Assembly: GCA_032191485.1 (NCBI GenBank)
Contig: JAVDOI010000019.1
Location: 11,810,918 to 11,874,917, forward strand
Origin: Leptoclinus maculatus
Taxonomy: Eukaryota > Chordata > Actinopteri > Perciformes > Stichaeidae
DNA length: 64,000 nt
Direction: 5' to 3'
Each line of letters begins with the position of its first letter. The first letter of the stretch is position 1. A model generated the notes under the pieces. That model did no database searches. It was not told where the DNA came from and saw only the letters and a program-made list of their open reading frames with translations. Position numbers and translations under genes: made by a program. Of the stretch, positions 26,801-40,886 are shown piece after piece.

Positions 26801-27539
26801 GGGACAAATGAATTACTATAAAGGGTGCACAACACGTTTTTACTATTCTAAGTGGATTGGTTTACAATATTAAGTCGAATTTGCATTTTAAAATATCCCT
26901 TATCAGCCATTTATTGCCAGCTTTTAGAAGAAAGGCTTCTTCTTCTTCTTCACAGCATGAGCCTCTATTCTTAGCCGCAACCAGCAGCAGTCCTGTGTAC
27001 ATTACAGTAAGTCAGAGCCACCAAACTCCTGCGTGTCTGGTTTTGTTAATGATAAACGTAGTGAACATTACAGAGATGGTGTCAGAATAAAGTCCACGCT
27101 TTATAGAAACTGTTCTATGTAAGCATGATCTGTGATATGTGGCAGGCAGGGTTCATTACAGTAATGTAAATTGCCAGAACAAGCAAACATTGATTTGTTC
27201 ATCAGAGACTTTGATTACATTGCTCCAGTGATTGTAAACGGCGTTCAATTACGGATTATTCCATCGCAGAATGCTTACATCGCACATGTACAAACTGCTT
27301 TTTAATAAGCCGGTGTCTTAGACAGAGAAATGTCTCGTGCTCTGCTTTTAACAATCGGACGAAACCTTCTTTGTTGGTGTTGGAACAATATCAACCTTGA
27401 ACGCCTTCATTGTGAAAATAATATAGAAACGTTGCTGCCGTTTCATCAAATATAGTTTTGTCTATAAAGATGGAACAAACCTTGGCGATGGAGCGCACAA
27501 TGTGTGGCGTGCTTCAGAGCTCATATTTCACCCGCTGTG

Positions 27540-27860
27540 GCATAAATCTGGCAACCCCAACAGCAGACGAGAGCCTTTGGTTCATATCTGTCAACCTGCT
27601 GATGCCTGCAACTTGAGACCGAGCCGGGAACCCAGTAACCGTTGAGGTTTAAAGGCGGCGTTGGCGTCCCTCTAACCCCGGGGACTCTGACACATATCTG
27701 ACAACCTTCGGTAGCCCCTGGAGATTTCAGACACATATCTGGCAACGCTTCACCCCAGCAGGGCTCGCTCCACATGGTGCATCTCGATCTGGCAACGCAA
27801 CGGCCTCAGAAACACCACAGGGGGGAGCAGACTGGTGCAGAGGATGGAACTGGCAACCCA
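27540..27860. repeat. Cluster of six degenerate ATCTGGCAAC decamers
   Basis: Decamers occur at 27546, 27586 (G to T), 27696 (G to A), 27737, 27787 and 27848 (AACTGGCAAC), with spacings of about 41, 110, 41, 50 and 61 bp. An additional exact copy is at 32101-32110. The region is GC-richer than its flanks. Confidence 0.6.
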
Positions 27861-30859
27861 CCAGGATTGGCCAGTTTCTGCTGTTGCATGTTTGGCCTTT
27901 TTTTGGAATTTACACAAGGCAGCTATGACAACAAAGTTGTACCCTTAGTGTGGCATATAGCTGCTTAGAGATCTATCTCAGCAGTGTTATGGTGGAAAGG
28001 TGCTGGAAGATCTGTTATTCATTAAATCAGTGAGATTAACAACTATAATTATAGTATTACAGATGCCCTTTGTAAAGGGAGGGCTCAACTAAATAATAAC
28101 GGAATAAATCTGTGTGTAATCATGTAAAGAAGGTCAGGTGTGTTCGTGTAAAGAGAGAGAGAGAGTCTTTAGAACAATGGGGCAGTGGAACAACCCTGCT
28201 GGTTGGCAAACGGCTTGCTGACTTGTGGTTTTCTTGATTCCACTGTTTTGCAGTATATACTGTGTAAGAGTGCGTATTGTGTTATAATGCAGGTGGATTT
28301 GATACAGATGTGGCTTAGTGTCATCTAAACCCTTCTAGGATTCCATTCAGAGCTGTTTTTAGATCCACCCTCATGTATTATTGAACCAGCTTTCGAGTGC
28401 TATATCTGTCATATTCTTCCTCGACAGCACATCCTGCAGCATATCAGGCCTTTGTTTACCCTTGACGTGACCCCACCACCACCGCCACATTAAGATGCCA
28501 CTAGGGAGCCTCTGCACTCGTTTGTGCCTTCCTTTCCGTACTCTGGTCTGATGAACACCAGATGCCGCATGCTGAAGTATAGTGGTGTGCATCCACCTGG
28601 CAGGCATAGAAAGGGTAGTTCTATCTCACCAGTGTGTGATGCGTGAGATTTATCTGCCTGCAGATTTCCGCCCTGTCGTGCTTTTGTTGTGTAGCACTCA
28701 CGGAGGGACCTTACTGTCATATCTACCCTCCCAGTTTTTACCAGATAGTTTGCCATTTAAAGGCTCATAAAAGAGCTTCACACAGCAGCATATTTGCTGC
28801 CTCAGAATGCTCCGTGAGTAAATCTGTCGCCCTCTGAACGCGTGACTCCGGCAGGACGGCGGCCCTGCGATGCTCGGCGGTGCGAACCAAGACGGAGAGC
28901 AATTGTGCTCTGTAGGCATGTGGGGCAGCTGGGATGAGAGAGAGAGAGAGAGAGAGAGTAATCCCTTTCTTCTGCACCAACACAGCCCTGTCAGAGCACC
29001 GGCCAGAGCTGCTGCAGCCAACCAACAAAGACTTCCTGGATGCTCTCTTGTCACTGCAGGGACCGGGGCCTGTTAGGTTGAGTTTTACTGCTTGTTGGGG
29101 GAACATATAAGGGCTGAGAACAGATTCATGTGTTTTTCTAGTGTGATTCAACAGAGACAAACGTACCACATTAACCCGCCACGTACAAGTGAGGGAGTTG
29201 TGTCTTGCAGCATGTGAGCTGCATGGGGTGGGGTGATGGATGCTGCTTGTAACGGGACACTGGGGCCAAAAACTCAGGCAAGCAAGCAAAGCAAAACATC
29301 TGTCCGACAAGCCCCCCGAGGGTCTCGGGGACATTAGCCTCACAAGGACAGTGCTCTCAGTCTGTGCACCCCCAGCACACATCATCTGTTCAGTGTGTAT
29401 GCGTGCTGCATGTGTTAAGTGCAGCTTCCCCCTTCCCCACTTCCTATCGTCTCTCTCCAGAACTCATCCACAAACAAGTGTGACATGTGCGTGACGTGTT
29501 CACATGCTGAGTGTGATCTGCTTTAGCTTAAGGTTCTAGTAATGTTACGAAGTCAGCTGATTTTGGTCGGTCCCTGTGGACAAAAGCGATACTGCTCGCG
29601 GCTGGAGGTCCGTCCACGTTTCCTTATCTCCGCCCCTCTGCCTGGCTGCCAGCAGACATCATTATCATCTCACTCTGCCTCGGTTAATGTTTGATTTCTG
29701 CCTGACTAGATGCTCTGCATCGGAAGAAGCAGGGATCTGATCATAAACTTGGCCTGTTTAGTAAACAGCTGTGTGAACTTTAGATGGACACAAACGATTG
29801 TTCATCCACGTACAAGAGAGAGAATTGTTTTGATCGGTGTGTGGCTCTGAATGCCGCTCCCTGAATTGGGGCTGACTCTCGGGCGGTCTGCAGACCTTTT
29901 ATAAAATGCCAGAGATTCACAGCACCAGGCCTTCAACACTAATTCATTTTGAACAGCGCCAGAGGCCATTTGACTTTCAGTGTTTACCTGCAGAGAGACA
30001 GCGAGAAACGGGGAGGAAATACTGGTGTTAGAGAGAGTGTGTGTATCAGCACGTCTCCTCCTGTTATCGTCACTGCCAATCGAATATGCACATGTACTTC
30101 TGCCAACGCAGAGGTGATTGAATACACATCAAGGTATCTTCTTTTTTTTTTTTTCTCAAATCCCGTCGTCGGTGCTTTTTTAAGGAGCAGCCGTATGACA
30201 TGAAAACCTTCTCATCCCGGGTGGTTTGACCTTTAAAAGCCAACACTGCCGCTGCAAGACAGCGTGGATGATACAGGGGTATTTGGCAGGGTTCGGTGAT
30301 GCTATGAATGGCTATTTCCTAAGTCGGCTTTTGGATCCAACTTCAGTCACCGTGGCTCATCGAGAAAGCCCGCAGGGCGCCTCGGATACCATCTCGCCTC
30401 ACGTCCACGACTGTGATTTTTTCACTCTAGTCCATATAATTCATGTAGGAATCCTGTGAACTGTGCAGAAGAAGAGGGCTGGAGGAGAGCGATAACGCCG
30501 CCGCCGCCGCCTGCACAAAGACGGCTCAGATGACAAGAGCAGGAAACGGAGACGAAGACACGACTTTGTATTAGATGGTTTTAATGATGATCTAACCACT
30601 GGTTCCTCAATTCCCCAGACATATTGTATATGAGCGGACACTAAATACCAGTGTATGTGTAGTAGTCATTTAGACCTCTAGTTCCATCTTGACATGCATC
30701 TAGTCTAGGTTTGAAATAATCTTTAATTTTTGTCACCACCAAAAAAAGTCTTTCTTCTCCAGTAGATTCAACAGAAACATCTGTATCTCTGTTAATCAGG
30801 GTGATCCACAGACCACATGTTCAATGGTTTTGTAGGCACCAAAGACCCTTAGAATAGGA

Positions 30860-30946
30860 CGTGGTCACCGTTTATGGACTACGGGTTCGAAGCATTGACT
30901 TCGGCATTTTGGCCGTTGCCGTCTTGTTTTTTTCCAACCAAAACCA
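30860..30946 (-). repeat. Dispersed repeat B, copy 3 (minus)
   Basis: It reads GGTTCGAAGCATTGACTTCG, then GCATTTTGGCCGTTGCCGTC, which is the inverse of repeat B. The end is truncated or diverged. Confidence 0.6.
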
Positions 30947-31575
30947 AATTCCATCCCCCTTCATTTTATTTGGATATCTTTGTTGTTGTTTTTTTTGGCG
31001 GAACCTGTAAAGCAGTAGCCGTAATGCCAGCGATGTACTGTAATCTCTCCCTGAGCACCGTTCACTCTGCTGTACGGTAATTGTTAATTCATGCCGTTTG
31101 ATATTTACAAGCCATTTAGCTTTAATGCCAGTGTCCAGCACTAAAGTGACACTAAAGCTCATACGATGTTTTACTGTTGACCATAAACCGCCGATGGAGA
31201 GTATGTGATCACCTTGATGGTTTTGAGGAGCCATTAGACGATGTTATGCTCTCATCGGTGTCGTCAAAGAGTAGTAAATGTTTAACTTTTATACATAATT
31301 CACATAAACCCATTGAGAGCTAAAGAGATGCTGAAGCAGTTCTAGCTCTGCGCAGGCATTCTGTCATTTCTTATTCTGTTCTTGTCTTCTTCTTCGGCGG
31401 CATATATTTGTGCCTTATTTCCAAGGATTTTTCCATTTAATCTTTGGGTTTCAGATTGCTTTGCTTTCAACGGTCTGTGATAAATGAAGTCAAGGTTTTA
31501 GGTCAGTAGGGCCTCGAACTCTCTGAGGATCTCCTTTCAGCCTCTGTTTGAGACAAAACACCAAGGCCAGAAAGC

Positions 31576-31650
31576 AGGAGGCGAGGAGGAGGAGGAGGAG
31601 GAGGAGGGGGAGGAGGAGGAGGAGGAGGGGGAGGAGGAGGAGGAGGAGGT
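31576..31650 (+). repeat. (GGA)n purine tract
   Basis: About 75 bp of GGA repeats with G5 interruptions. Such tracts can form G-quadruplex or triplex structures. The minus-strand leucine-rich frame here is low complexity. Confidence 0.9.
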
Positions 31651-34600
31651 GTCGAGGGGTCAAAAAAGTACAAATCACTTATTTCGTGTCTGCTGCGTTC
31701 GGCGCCTAAGCGAGTAGATTGAGAGGGGGTCAGAGATCTAGCTCTGTCTTTGTATGTATTGCGTAGTTTTCTGTCACATTCGCTCTAAAGCAGCTTCTAA
31801 TTTGCTTGTTAGTGTCCTGTGTCCGCCTTTAAGATCTTTTTCATATCAGCGGAACGAGATCGTCAGACCGTCTTTGATGCACAGAGGGTGTTTTGTTTGC
31901 CGAGGCTGTCGCTGGATGTTATCTGCATGGACAGGGATTGAATCATCAACGCTCCAAAGCCCACCCTCTCCTCCCTACTGTAATCTTTGCAAATCCCACC
32001 ACTTGTCTGATGAATTTTTCCCAAATGTGGCATCTCGCCGGCACCAAAAACGGCTCAGTTGCCGGGCTTGGTTATCTGCCTAACTAAAATTGCCATGCTT
32101 ATCTGGCAACTGGCTTGAAGCATCGCGTTCTGTGGCTTTTCATCTCTGCAGTGTCCAATTCATCAGCCGTTGCAGTGGAACAGCAATGTGTGGATTCGTC
32201 ACATTTCAGGCGCCTGGTGCTGCAGAACACGCTGTGACCTCCGCTCAGAGTGGAGCTGCTCATTATACCTCTGGCTCGCACGTAACGCCTCTGAACAGAC
32301 ATGAAACCAGAAATTAGTGCTGAAACAAGTTGTTTAGCAGGTTGACATAAAATACATGTCGTATCATTTTAACTTTCTATTAAAACACACTTAGTTTTCT
32401 TGCATAGTTTTCAAATAGGAGCCTTTTCTTCAGTAATTAAAGTAGGTGGACACCACACACTGTTTAGAGTAAACTTAACAGTTTGACATCGTTGTGGTCT
32501 TAGACGATTTCTTTAGTCGTTCAGCCTGTTTTTAATGCTTTTTCATGCTGAATGACTGATTTCCAAGAAACTTCTGAACACATCTCTAGTAAACAAACGA
32601 TTTAAAGCTCTTGTGTGATTCTTTGTGGAGAGACTCAACAGTGTGTAGTTGACTAAGAAAGCCCTACACACCACGTACAAAAACCTGCTTAGAATTAGAG
32701 GACAAAGCTAATTAAACTTCCTGTTTGTATCACCAACATATTGGTGGGAACTGTAGTGCTCAACAGTAATTCATATTCATCCGAAATGCTAATGCGAAAA
32801 GTGACAAAATGTATATTGTTTTGATTATGTTCCTGTAGCACAGACATTCTCCTCTATGCATTCATATACAGATATTTGCTATACTGTATTATATGTTGAA
32901 AACCTTTTGAGGATACAGACGTGTAAATAAAGGCAGGGAAAACTGAAAAGAAATAGCATAAGGTTGAAAGGGTTAATTGGTAATTAAAATATCAGTGAGC
33001 TGCAGCCCTCTACAAGACAATAATCCTATTTACCAGCTAAACTAGAATAATAGGACACAAGGTCGTCAGCCATGAGAATCTTCTGCTGCTGCTGTACGAG
33101 GCCAACGACAGTCACAGCACATCAACCGAGAGCCGCTCTGCTGCTGTTGTGTCCCTGGAAACTGGAACTATTTGTCCCCTTTGGAGCGCTGTGCTCACCG
33201 TGGGTAAGAGATGATGGATGGTCTGACATTTCCAGCCATGCTTGTTTGGGTGTTTCACAGCGATGTGCAGCTTCGTTGCTGCCTGGATGCCCCGGCGTTA
33301 TTGGGACCAAATGAAAAGAGCGCGACAGAACATTACATGTGGAAAACAAGAGAGTAGGCATTCTCGCCGGGTAATAAAACTCCCCCCCCCCCCCCCCCCT
33401 CCCTGACCTTTTTAATATGGGCACAGTATCACCATGCATTGCGGTGGCATCAATATAAGTCGGGGGAACCAATACGTTGGAGCTGAGCGAGTCACGTCGG
33501 AGAAGGGATCTCTGCGGGATACTTTCTTTCACAGCCTCGCTCTCATTTCCACAATGACTTTGCCCTCCGCGGATAGAAATCCACAGACACACAAAGACCA
33601 CAGAGATCCCTAATGTGTGAGAGGAGCACACCGACGGTTATCCCAGCTCTGGCTGATGTTGTGAGGAGAGGCTATGGAGGTGCGGCAGGTCCTTGTACGG
33701 GAGTTCAAAGGGATCACAATTAGTTATTAGGCGCTCGAAGGGTGGTACATTGTCAGGCTGTAATTTCCCCTCTCAGATTGATGACTTGGCCTCAAGGGGC
33801 CTTTACAGCATAGAGACGACCCCTCTTACCTCGCCAGCTAAAGGTTATTGTAAATCACACCCCTCCTACCCTCGATGCCATCAAACCCTCTCACACAAAC
33901 ACCCTCGCTGACCTTTCATTTCCCCTTTTTTTTTTTTTCCTGCTGTCCATGTCTGCTTCGCTTTCCCCGAAATAATCATCTCCCATCTACAAGTAGCTTT
34001 TTTTTTTTCCATTCTGCTGTTGTTTTCCTCTGTTCCCATTAAAGGCATCGGTGCAGTGACCAATCCCCCCGCTGCCCTGATAGAACATCACAGCAGGGTC
34101 GTGCAAAGTGCAGTCAGGACAACCGCTCACTGTCCTCTCCGAGAACGGCCTCTTTTGTCTCTTTTAAGCGCATTTGTTAAAAAAAAAAGTTTGACTGGCC
34201 AATTTCAAAATTAATCACAGGCAATCAAGCCGTATAAAATCAATGCATTATTCAACCGACAACGTTCAGTGGTTTCCTTTCATTCGCGGCTGGTTCGTTT
34301 TCAGTTCATGGATAATTGTGAATGATTCATTTCTGCTTGCTTCATTATGCAGAAATGGGAAGTGGCCATTAGATTTTATGTGGATGTTTGTGGAGGACAG
34401 ACAAAGACGTATAAAACCAGACATGCGTGTTGCTTTATCAAGTTGATTGTGTTCCCGTGTAGGGGAAGCAATGGGAATATAATCTCTGTATCTACATCGT
34501 ATCATCCTCCTGTGTGCTCTTTGGTTTGAGCAGCTCTTAGAAGTTGTGATGCCTCTTCCTCTTCGGGGAGTGAGCCCTCAAAACACTGGAATATTCATGT

Positions 34601-35891
34601 CCCTCACATAGGTAATAGCGATAGTACGATTGTGAGTGGAGTCGGCGCGTGTGTCCTTGCTCTTACTTTTGACAGATACACAGATGAAAGGCAACAACAT
34701 GGTTCCCGAAGAGGCTCCATTGATAGAAGCACGGCGGCGGCAGGCTGCTGTTGTAACACTTGTCGCCCACCTTCAACTCACCCGAGATGAAGAAGAGACG
34801 CGGATAACCTTCGTGAATATTTAAAGCTGAGGGAATGAGCCTGCTGGCTGAGCTGGAACTTGTGTGCAAGCGGTCCTCAAGGTCCCTCTGGCTCCTCGAT
34901 GTCCGACCTGGAGTCTCTGTGACCGATCCTACTTCATCAGCGCGACGTAGGCCAAGAATCCTGCTGGCTTCTACGAGTGATGCTGCGTGGTACTTGAAAG
35001 AAAAGTTCGAGCTTTAAAACATTATATTAGTATTGGTAAGTTGAGCCAAAGGTCTTTGTCTTCCCCCAGATCGGGATTTTAACAACCTGCAGGTTTTAAT
35101 TGATCTAATTTGAATGCTCCGACGTGATTAAAGTGATATTATTCCACTTCGGTGCAGCGTCACTCTCTTGCGTGCGTAGACATTTGTTAACTGTGGGGAA
35201 TGCAGCGTTCGTATTAATAGCAGGAGGCTCATCTCATCATTTATTTATAACCACCCTCTGTCCTGTCCTCCCTTTTTGGTCTCACACTGTAAATATACCA
35301 CCGTTTATCAAATATTAAAGGGCTACAACACAGTGGAGCTTTCTGAACCTCAGAAAAAGCACAAATATCACAATGAGGCTTCTGTCCCAGATAATGAGTG
35401 TTTGTTTTCTTTCTGTACTCCAAACTAGAGTCACGCTGCATTCACAAAGAGCTCTTTTATTGTTGCCGTGAAAGTTGTCTGAATTTGTCTAATTTATTCT
35501 TTCGGAAGACGGTGAAACTCTGCACTCTGCTCCGGCTCGTTTTCAAGCTCATCTCCCTCGTTTCTTTCGGCTTTAGAGAAGCTGCTGTTGGAGTCGGAAT
35601 GATGCTCGTCACCCATTTCTTTACAGAGATTCCTGAGGCTCGTCTGGTAGCCCTTTTTTTTTTTCTTCTTCTTCCAAGCTGCTCTCCTGCGTTTCACTCG
35701 GTGAATCAGCATGCCGTCAATCACACCACCACATCGCTGTCTCTCCTGAGAGTGATGCACAGGGTTTGTTTTTTAGTCTGGAAGCATGACTCTCCTGCAG
35801 TAGCTCAACTCCAAAAGCTAAGCAATTTTTTGCCGACAGTGGGCCCTGTCCACCATCTCATTTAGAGTTTACCTTCTAGGCAGAATCCATG

Positions 35892-35893
<2 letters not shown>

Positions 35894-35924
<31 letters not shown>
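35894..35924. repeat. (CA)n, about 15 units
   Basis: A perfect dinucleotide run. Confidence 0.95.
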
Positions 35925-35926
<2 letters not shown>

Positions 35927-36393
35927 CCTGACATATTGCAGCGCGAGGCAGTTTGCCCAGGTAATGAGATGTGGGGGGGAAAGAGGGAGTTGGGAGTGGG
36001 TAACGGTCCAGCAGGTCATGGGTAGAATAGTGCTAGAGAGAGAGAGGCTCGGAGCAAAACCTCGGCCCATCCAAGTGGAATTTCATACTTCCCAGCTGTT
36101 TGAATGGACTATAAAATAAAGCTTTTTAACACTTCATCAAAACTGGCCACTGATGAAACGACCTTGGATAACATTTTGAAAGAAAGCGTTTGCGATGCGG
36201 GATTTGCCCCCGCACACTGTAGCTGATGCTTATCTTTCCTCGTTTAACAGTCAACTCAGCAATCAGAGCCTCCTCATTACCATGAACCACGGCTCTGCTG
36301 TTGTTAGCAGACACCGCTGCTGTTCGCAGCTGGGCAGCATTTTGGTAGCATCGAGGAATGTCAGCACAGCTCTCTTGAGCTCCCCCGAGGGCC

Positions 36394-36396
<3 letters not shown>

Positions 36397-36441
<45 letters not shown>
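36397..36441. repeat. (GT)22
   Basis: A dinucleotide run ending in a short GCGCGTGC stretch; alternating purine-pyrimidine sequence favours Z-DNA. Confidence 0.95.
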
Positions 36442-36445
<4 letters not shown>

Positions 36446-37999
36446 TGCATACTGTACATCACCCTCTACCTCAGCTCGAAACCAAAAACAGAGGTGAAGG
36501 TCCACTTAGCTGATGCATTGGCACGCAATCCCCAGCATGTGCATCTTCACCTTTTTATTTATACACTCGGACTTCTTCTCCTCTCTCCGTGCTCACTGAG
36601 TCGTATCTTCACCACAGTGCAGTCAGCCGCTCGCTTCTCTCTATCTTCTCTCCGTCCCACCGTCCCGTTTTCAGGTTATTTATGAGAGCAGCGCCCTGCT
36701 GCTGGGCAGCGTTATGGGAATAACAATTCACCAGGCTGTGTTTTCCTTGAGAGATACAAGCAGGAATAAATATCGTTGAATGGAAACGAACCGCATTTTC
36801 AATGTTGTGAATAATTCAGTGTGGCCAGCATCCACTGTAAGCAGCTCTGGTTAAGCATTAGTTACACCTCATATCGTTGTTTTGTATCTTTAATGTGTGT
36901 GTGGATAGAGCATAACGGACAACACAAGCATATCAAGTGTGACCCAAACAGTCAAACTAGTTCATATAGATATGCTTATCTAGAAACTCAGCTCTCGTCT
37001 CTCTTTGTCCTATGATCTAAAACTTGCTGCCTGTCTGATCTCTTAAAAAGTACGTTTCCATACAATGAAACTGCTTCATCAATTACATTTCAAGGGAGAC
37101 ATACTTTCTACCGGATTACATTTGTTTTTTTAAGTCTCAAAAATAAGTTTCTTCTCATATTGTGTGGTGGGAGGATGGAGAGGTCAGACACAGGACTTTC
37201 ACCCTGGACACCGTTGTTCATGTTCCATCAGTTCACTTATTTTAACATTAAATGTATATCATTACGTATGAAACAGACGCTTGATACACTGACTAGCTGA
37301 CAGAACATGGACAAGTTAATTAAAGTGTGTGTCAGCAGGGCTAAGTTTAGTGCGAGGACGACAGTTACACAATGAGCTAACACTCCCAGTGTCACGAAAC
37401 ACCAACATACAGTTTCTTTATGCTCGTACTTCTTGCATCTGTAACAACTTTTAGAGCAGACATTGAGTCTGGGCCTGAGGAGATGCTATGTCCTCCCCCC
37501 TGAGGTCGTAGCCTCTTCTTTAACTCTGCTCTCAGAGGATCGCTCTGATGGCTGGTTTGAAGGAGAGGAGAGAGAGGGAGAGAGAGGATAGTCTGTTGCT
37601 GAGGAAGTTAAAGCTTACCAACACTGTTGGAGCGCTGTGGCAGGGGATTGCATGGGTCTCGCAAGCATTAAAGCAAATGATGCAATTTGCAGAAGGGCTT
37701 TTTCTTAGGAGGAGGTGACTGTGATTAGCTGCACTCCTCTGGGAGGAAGATTTATGAGCTCTAAGCTCCTTTTTTTTTGTGTGCCTGACCTACTGCACAA
37801 ACCAAGTTTAGAAAAGGCAGTGAGGCAAAGAAGTGTTCTATAATGAGACAAGAGCTTCATTTTCAGATTATTTCCAAGATAATTTGACATAGAATGGACG
37901 TGTTGTGATCACTGTGGGGAATTAGATTATTTTGGGAGCCAAAGAACAAAAGTACCCTGGATATTTAGCAAATATGGTGATTTACAATATAAATATAGC

Positions 38000-38504
38000 A
38001 ATATGCACGTATTTCCTTTATGGCTGCTTGCACCCCTCAAGTGTGAAGTTGATTGGATGAACAGCTCTCTAAATATACATATATACATACATTCATACAC
38101 AGACAGACAGACAGAGAATCCTTTTTAGTTAGATAATGCTGCTGTAGCGCCACCTATTGGCCAAATGGCGCCACATTTGTCGCGATCACTCGGACGTCAT
38201 ATCTGCACATGTCCACCAAATGTGGTCCCAATAACGCAAAGCATTCGGGAGAAATGACAGTGTTTCTAATACAACTTTTGGGGCTATAACAAAACTGAAT
38301 GGAATTTCAAAAACCTGAGATGTTCTGTACCTCATTTTGCGACAATTGGCTCAAAAAAAGAGTAGCAAAAAAAATCTGATTTGGACACAATTCAAAATGA
38401 TCAATTTAGACGCAAATGGGCGTGGCTTATATGCAAATAGTTTAACAAATAAATTGCACATCCTTGAGTCCCCGGCAATACACAAGCCAAGATGAAAATG
38501 ACTT

Positions 38505-38570
<66 letters not shown>

Positions 38571-38585
38571 GTACAGACAGACATT
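38000..38585. repeat. Dispersed repeat bounded by (CAGA)n
   Basis: It starts TTGCACCCCTCAAGTGTGAA near 38029, includes TAGCGCCACCTATTGGCCAA near 38136, and ends in a long (CAGA)n array at about 38510-38580; a shorter CAGA run lies at 38100-38114. This layout, with a CAGA tail, fits a fish interspersed element. Frames with repeated VCLS residues are translations of the microsatellite. Confidence 0.6.
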
Positions 38586-40356
38586 CCTGAAACGCTTGTA
38601 ATCTTGCGATCTGATTTTACAGTATATGTAATCTCTGTCCTTCTTCTGTGCTGTTGGTCCATTTTGGGTCAACCCTCGATAGAGATGACTCGGTTACCAC
38701 GCCAACGCTTTATCTCCTGTTGCTATGGTAACAGTTGACCTGATCTTCCTCCGCAGATGATCCGGCGGTTGACTCGGCGGGCGTCTCCCGTACAATACAC
38801 ACATTTGTCCTGACAGTTCAACCTTCGGCTTCTTGCCTTCAGTGGACCTGTTACACAATCAGGCCTCAGCGATGTCAACCCTCGTTCTGTCTGGTTGGTG
38901 GCACGATACAGTCATTTGACGATAATAAACAGCAGGATAATCATATAGGTTGAGGTCCAACCAGACACTATTCCCCATCCCCTTTCCCCACAGATGTTAC
39001 AGACAGCAGACAGACAGCGGGGGCTCTTGAATTAGACGGAGTGAGATTGTACATGTGTGTCTAATCAACTGGCACGAGCACTACATCATGTTAATTCATC
39101 ATGAGATAATTAAATCATGATCACGAGAGCACAGATGGGGTGGATTTAGTTAGTGGTCTCAGCAAATATGCGGCCAGAAACATTCACAGCCACAGTGACC
39201 ACTCTGGGCCTCCTGCTTTCACACCTTCAGAGCCGCTCCGATTAGAAAACGCTGCAACAAAGCAGCCTGCGGCAATCCACTTGGAAGAGATTTAAAGACG
39301 CTGAAAGATCCCAAAGCACCTGATCCCGATCATTGCAGATTAATTGGCTGTCCCAGCAGAGAATCAGGTCCAGCAAAAAAGATCTGCATGACCAAAGCCT
39401 GCAGCTCTGGGATTTCACAGCGTTCATCCCGTGAGGAAGGAGAGGCCATGTTCCTCTGCCACCTTTTGATTACAGAAGTAAATCCACTTGACTTTGTTCG
39501 AAGCCTTCGCTCATATTACAGAGTGAGTCGGTCGTAATTCTGGGAGTTTCGTGGTGTCTTTGTGCAGAGGATTTGTTGCTCTCTAAGGTCTATAAGGATT
39601 TGTTGCATTACTGTAGCCATGAGAAACAATATTGTGACTCCTCCTGGAGTTTGTGAGTTATTGTGCTCGTCTGCTGAAGGGCAGGCGGTGCACGGGTTGT
39701 GAATTATAGATGTGCTCGGATAGACGGATCACTAGTTGTATTTATCTGACAGCTTTTTGAGAATTCATGGTTTTTATTTGATGTCGAGCATGTTTTAATT
39801 GTGTTACAAATGAGTAACTACTGGTCATTCATTCATTTTTAATGATGGACTTGTTTGTCATGTGTTTCTTCAATTAATTGATTAAGTGTTTGTTCTATAT
39901 AATATCAGAAAATACTGAAAAATTACAAGCTCCAACGGTGAGGTCTTCAAATTACTTGTTTTGTCCGATCAGAAGTTCAAAACCCCAAAATATATAAAAT
40001 TTCAAAAAGCCAGAACAGTTTGATACTCAACAATTATTAAAATGGTTAATAATTTACCTTTTGTCAATCCATGTTTCCGTCCTCTCTGGATAGGATTGAT
40101 ACAGATAGACTCTGAACCCATTGCCATTGAGAAGCAGGCTACTCCAATACTCACACATTTCCCCTTTTTTTGATAGTGAAATCAAACACGGAGCATGCTG
40201 GTTATTGTGTCACATATCAACCGGGTTCTCAATTAAAATACACAACACAAGCCGTCCCGTCACTCAGGAGTCACATTGAGACAGCTGTGCCTCTGTTTGA
40301 TCCCTTTGTACCTGCCTGATGTGACCCGCTCCAGAGAGGAGCGCTTAATTTAGACC

Positions 40357-40395
40357 GGGGACGACGGGGACGACGGGGACGACGGGGACGACGGC
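40357..40395 (+). repeat. GGGGACGAC tandem with four G4 runs
   Basis: GGGG occurs at 40357, 40366, 40375 and 40384, each followed by ACGAC. It is a 9-bp tandem that meets a simple G-quadruplex pattern with 5-nt loops. Confidence 0.9.
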
Positions 40396-40886
40396 GGTTT
40401 GAAGTCTTCCTGAGCGACGGGCTGTCTCTCCTCCTCTGATGATTTGTTTACAGGCGTTTCACTGTCGCGGGCAAACGGCTCAGAATTCCTGAGTGAGTTT
40501 GTGAATCAAAACCGTGTTTAGGAAAACAACAGCTCCGGGAGAGTGTTGTTGCGGAGCGGCGGGGGGGCGATCGGGCCACTAATTGGTGTGCAAATGTGGT
40601 TCCGACGTATTTAGTCTTTTGTTCGTGTCCATCTGCAGAACACTGGAGTGAGAGCAAAGCTGGTGGTCTGGCAGAGGAGGCCGAGGAAATGTCACGACAG
40701 GCTGGTGCATCTCACGTTTAGTGGTTTGCATTTGTTTGTGTTTTTACAAGCCATGAAAAGAGCGTCGAGTCCCTTCAGTGTGTTCTCTGTGTGACCCACA
40801 AGCTTCAGCTTCACTGTTGATTTCAACTTTAGTGCAAAAAACGCCCGAAATGGAGACGAGCTGCTCTGCTCCTCTTGTGCAGCCAG

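Larger units (their letters stand above)
17205..31575 (+). other. Large intron, part 2: no exon seen
   Basis: The stretch begins with (TG)23 at 17205-17250 and contains (GAAT)n near 23288-23310, a (GA)n run at about 28937-28959, and several dispersed repeats. The region 27540-27860 carries six degenerate ATCTGGCAAC decamers. Frames of up to 206 codons on the minus strand (28765-29385) show no family resemblance and no splice logic. Confidence 0.5.

Noticed and set aside
28765..29385. 206-codon minus-strand frame
   Set aside because: It is the longest non-repeat minus-strand frame but shows no recognisable domain, contains a (GA)n run translated as LSLSLS, and has no splice or promoter support.
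33122..33631. 169-codon minus-strand frame
   Set aside because: It spans a C18 homopolymer (read as glycines) and shows no conserved motif; chance frame.
38351..38672. Frames rich in VCLS repeats
   Set aside because: They are translations of the (CAGA)n array.
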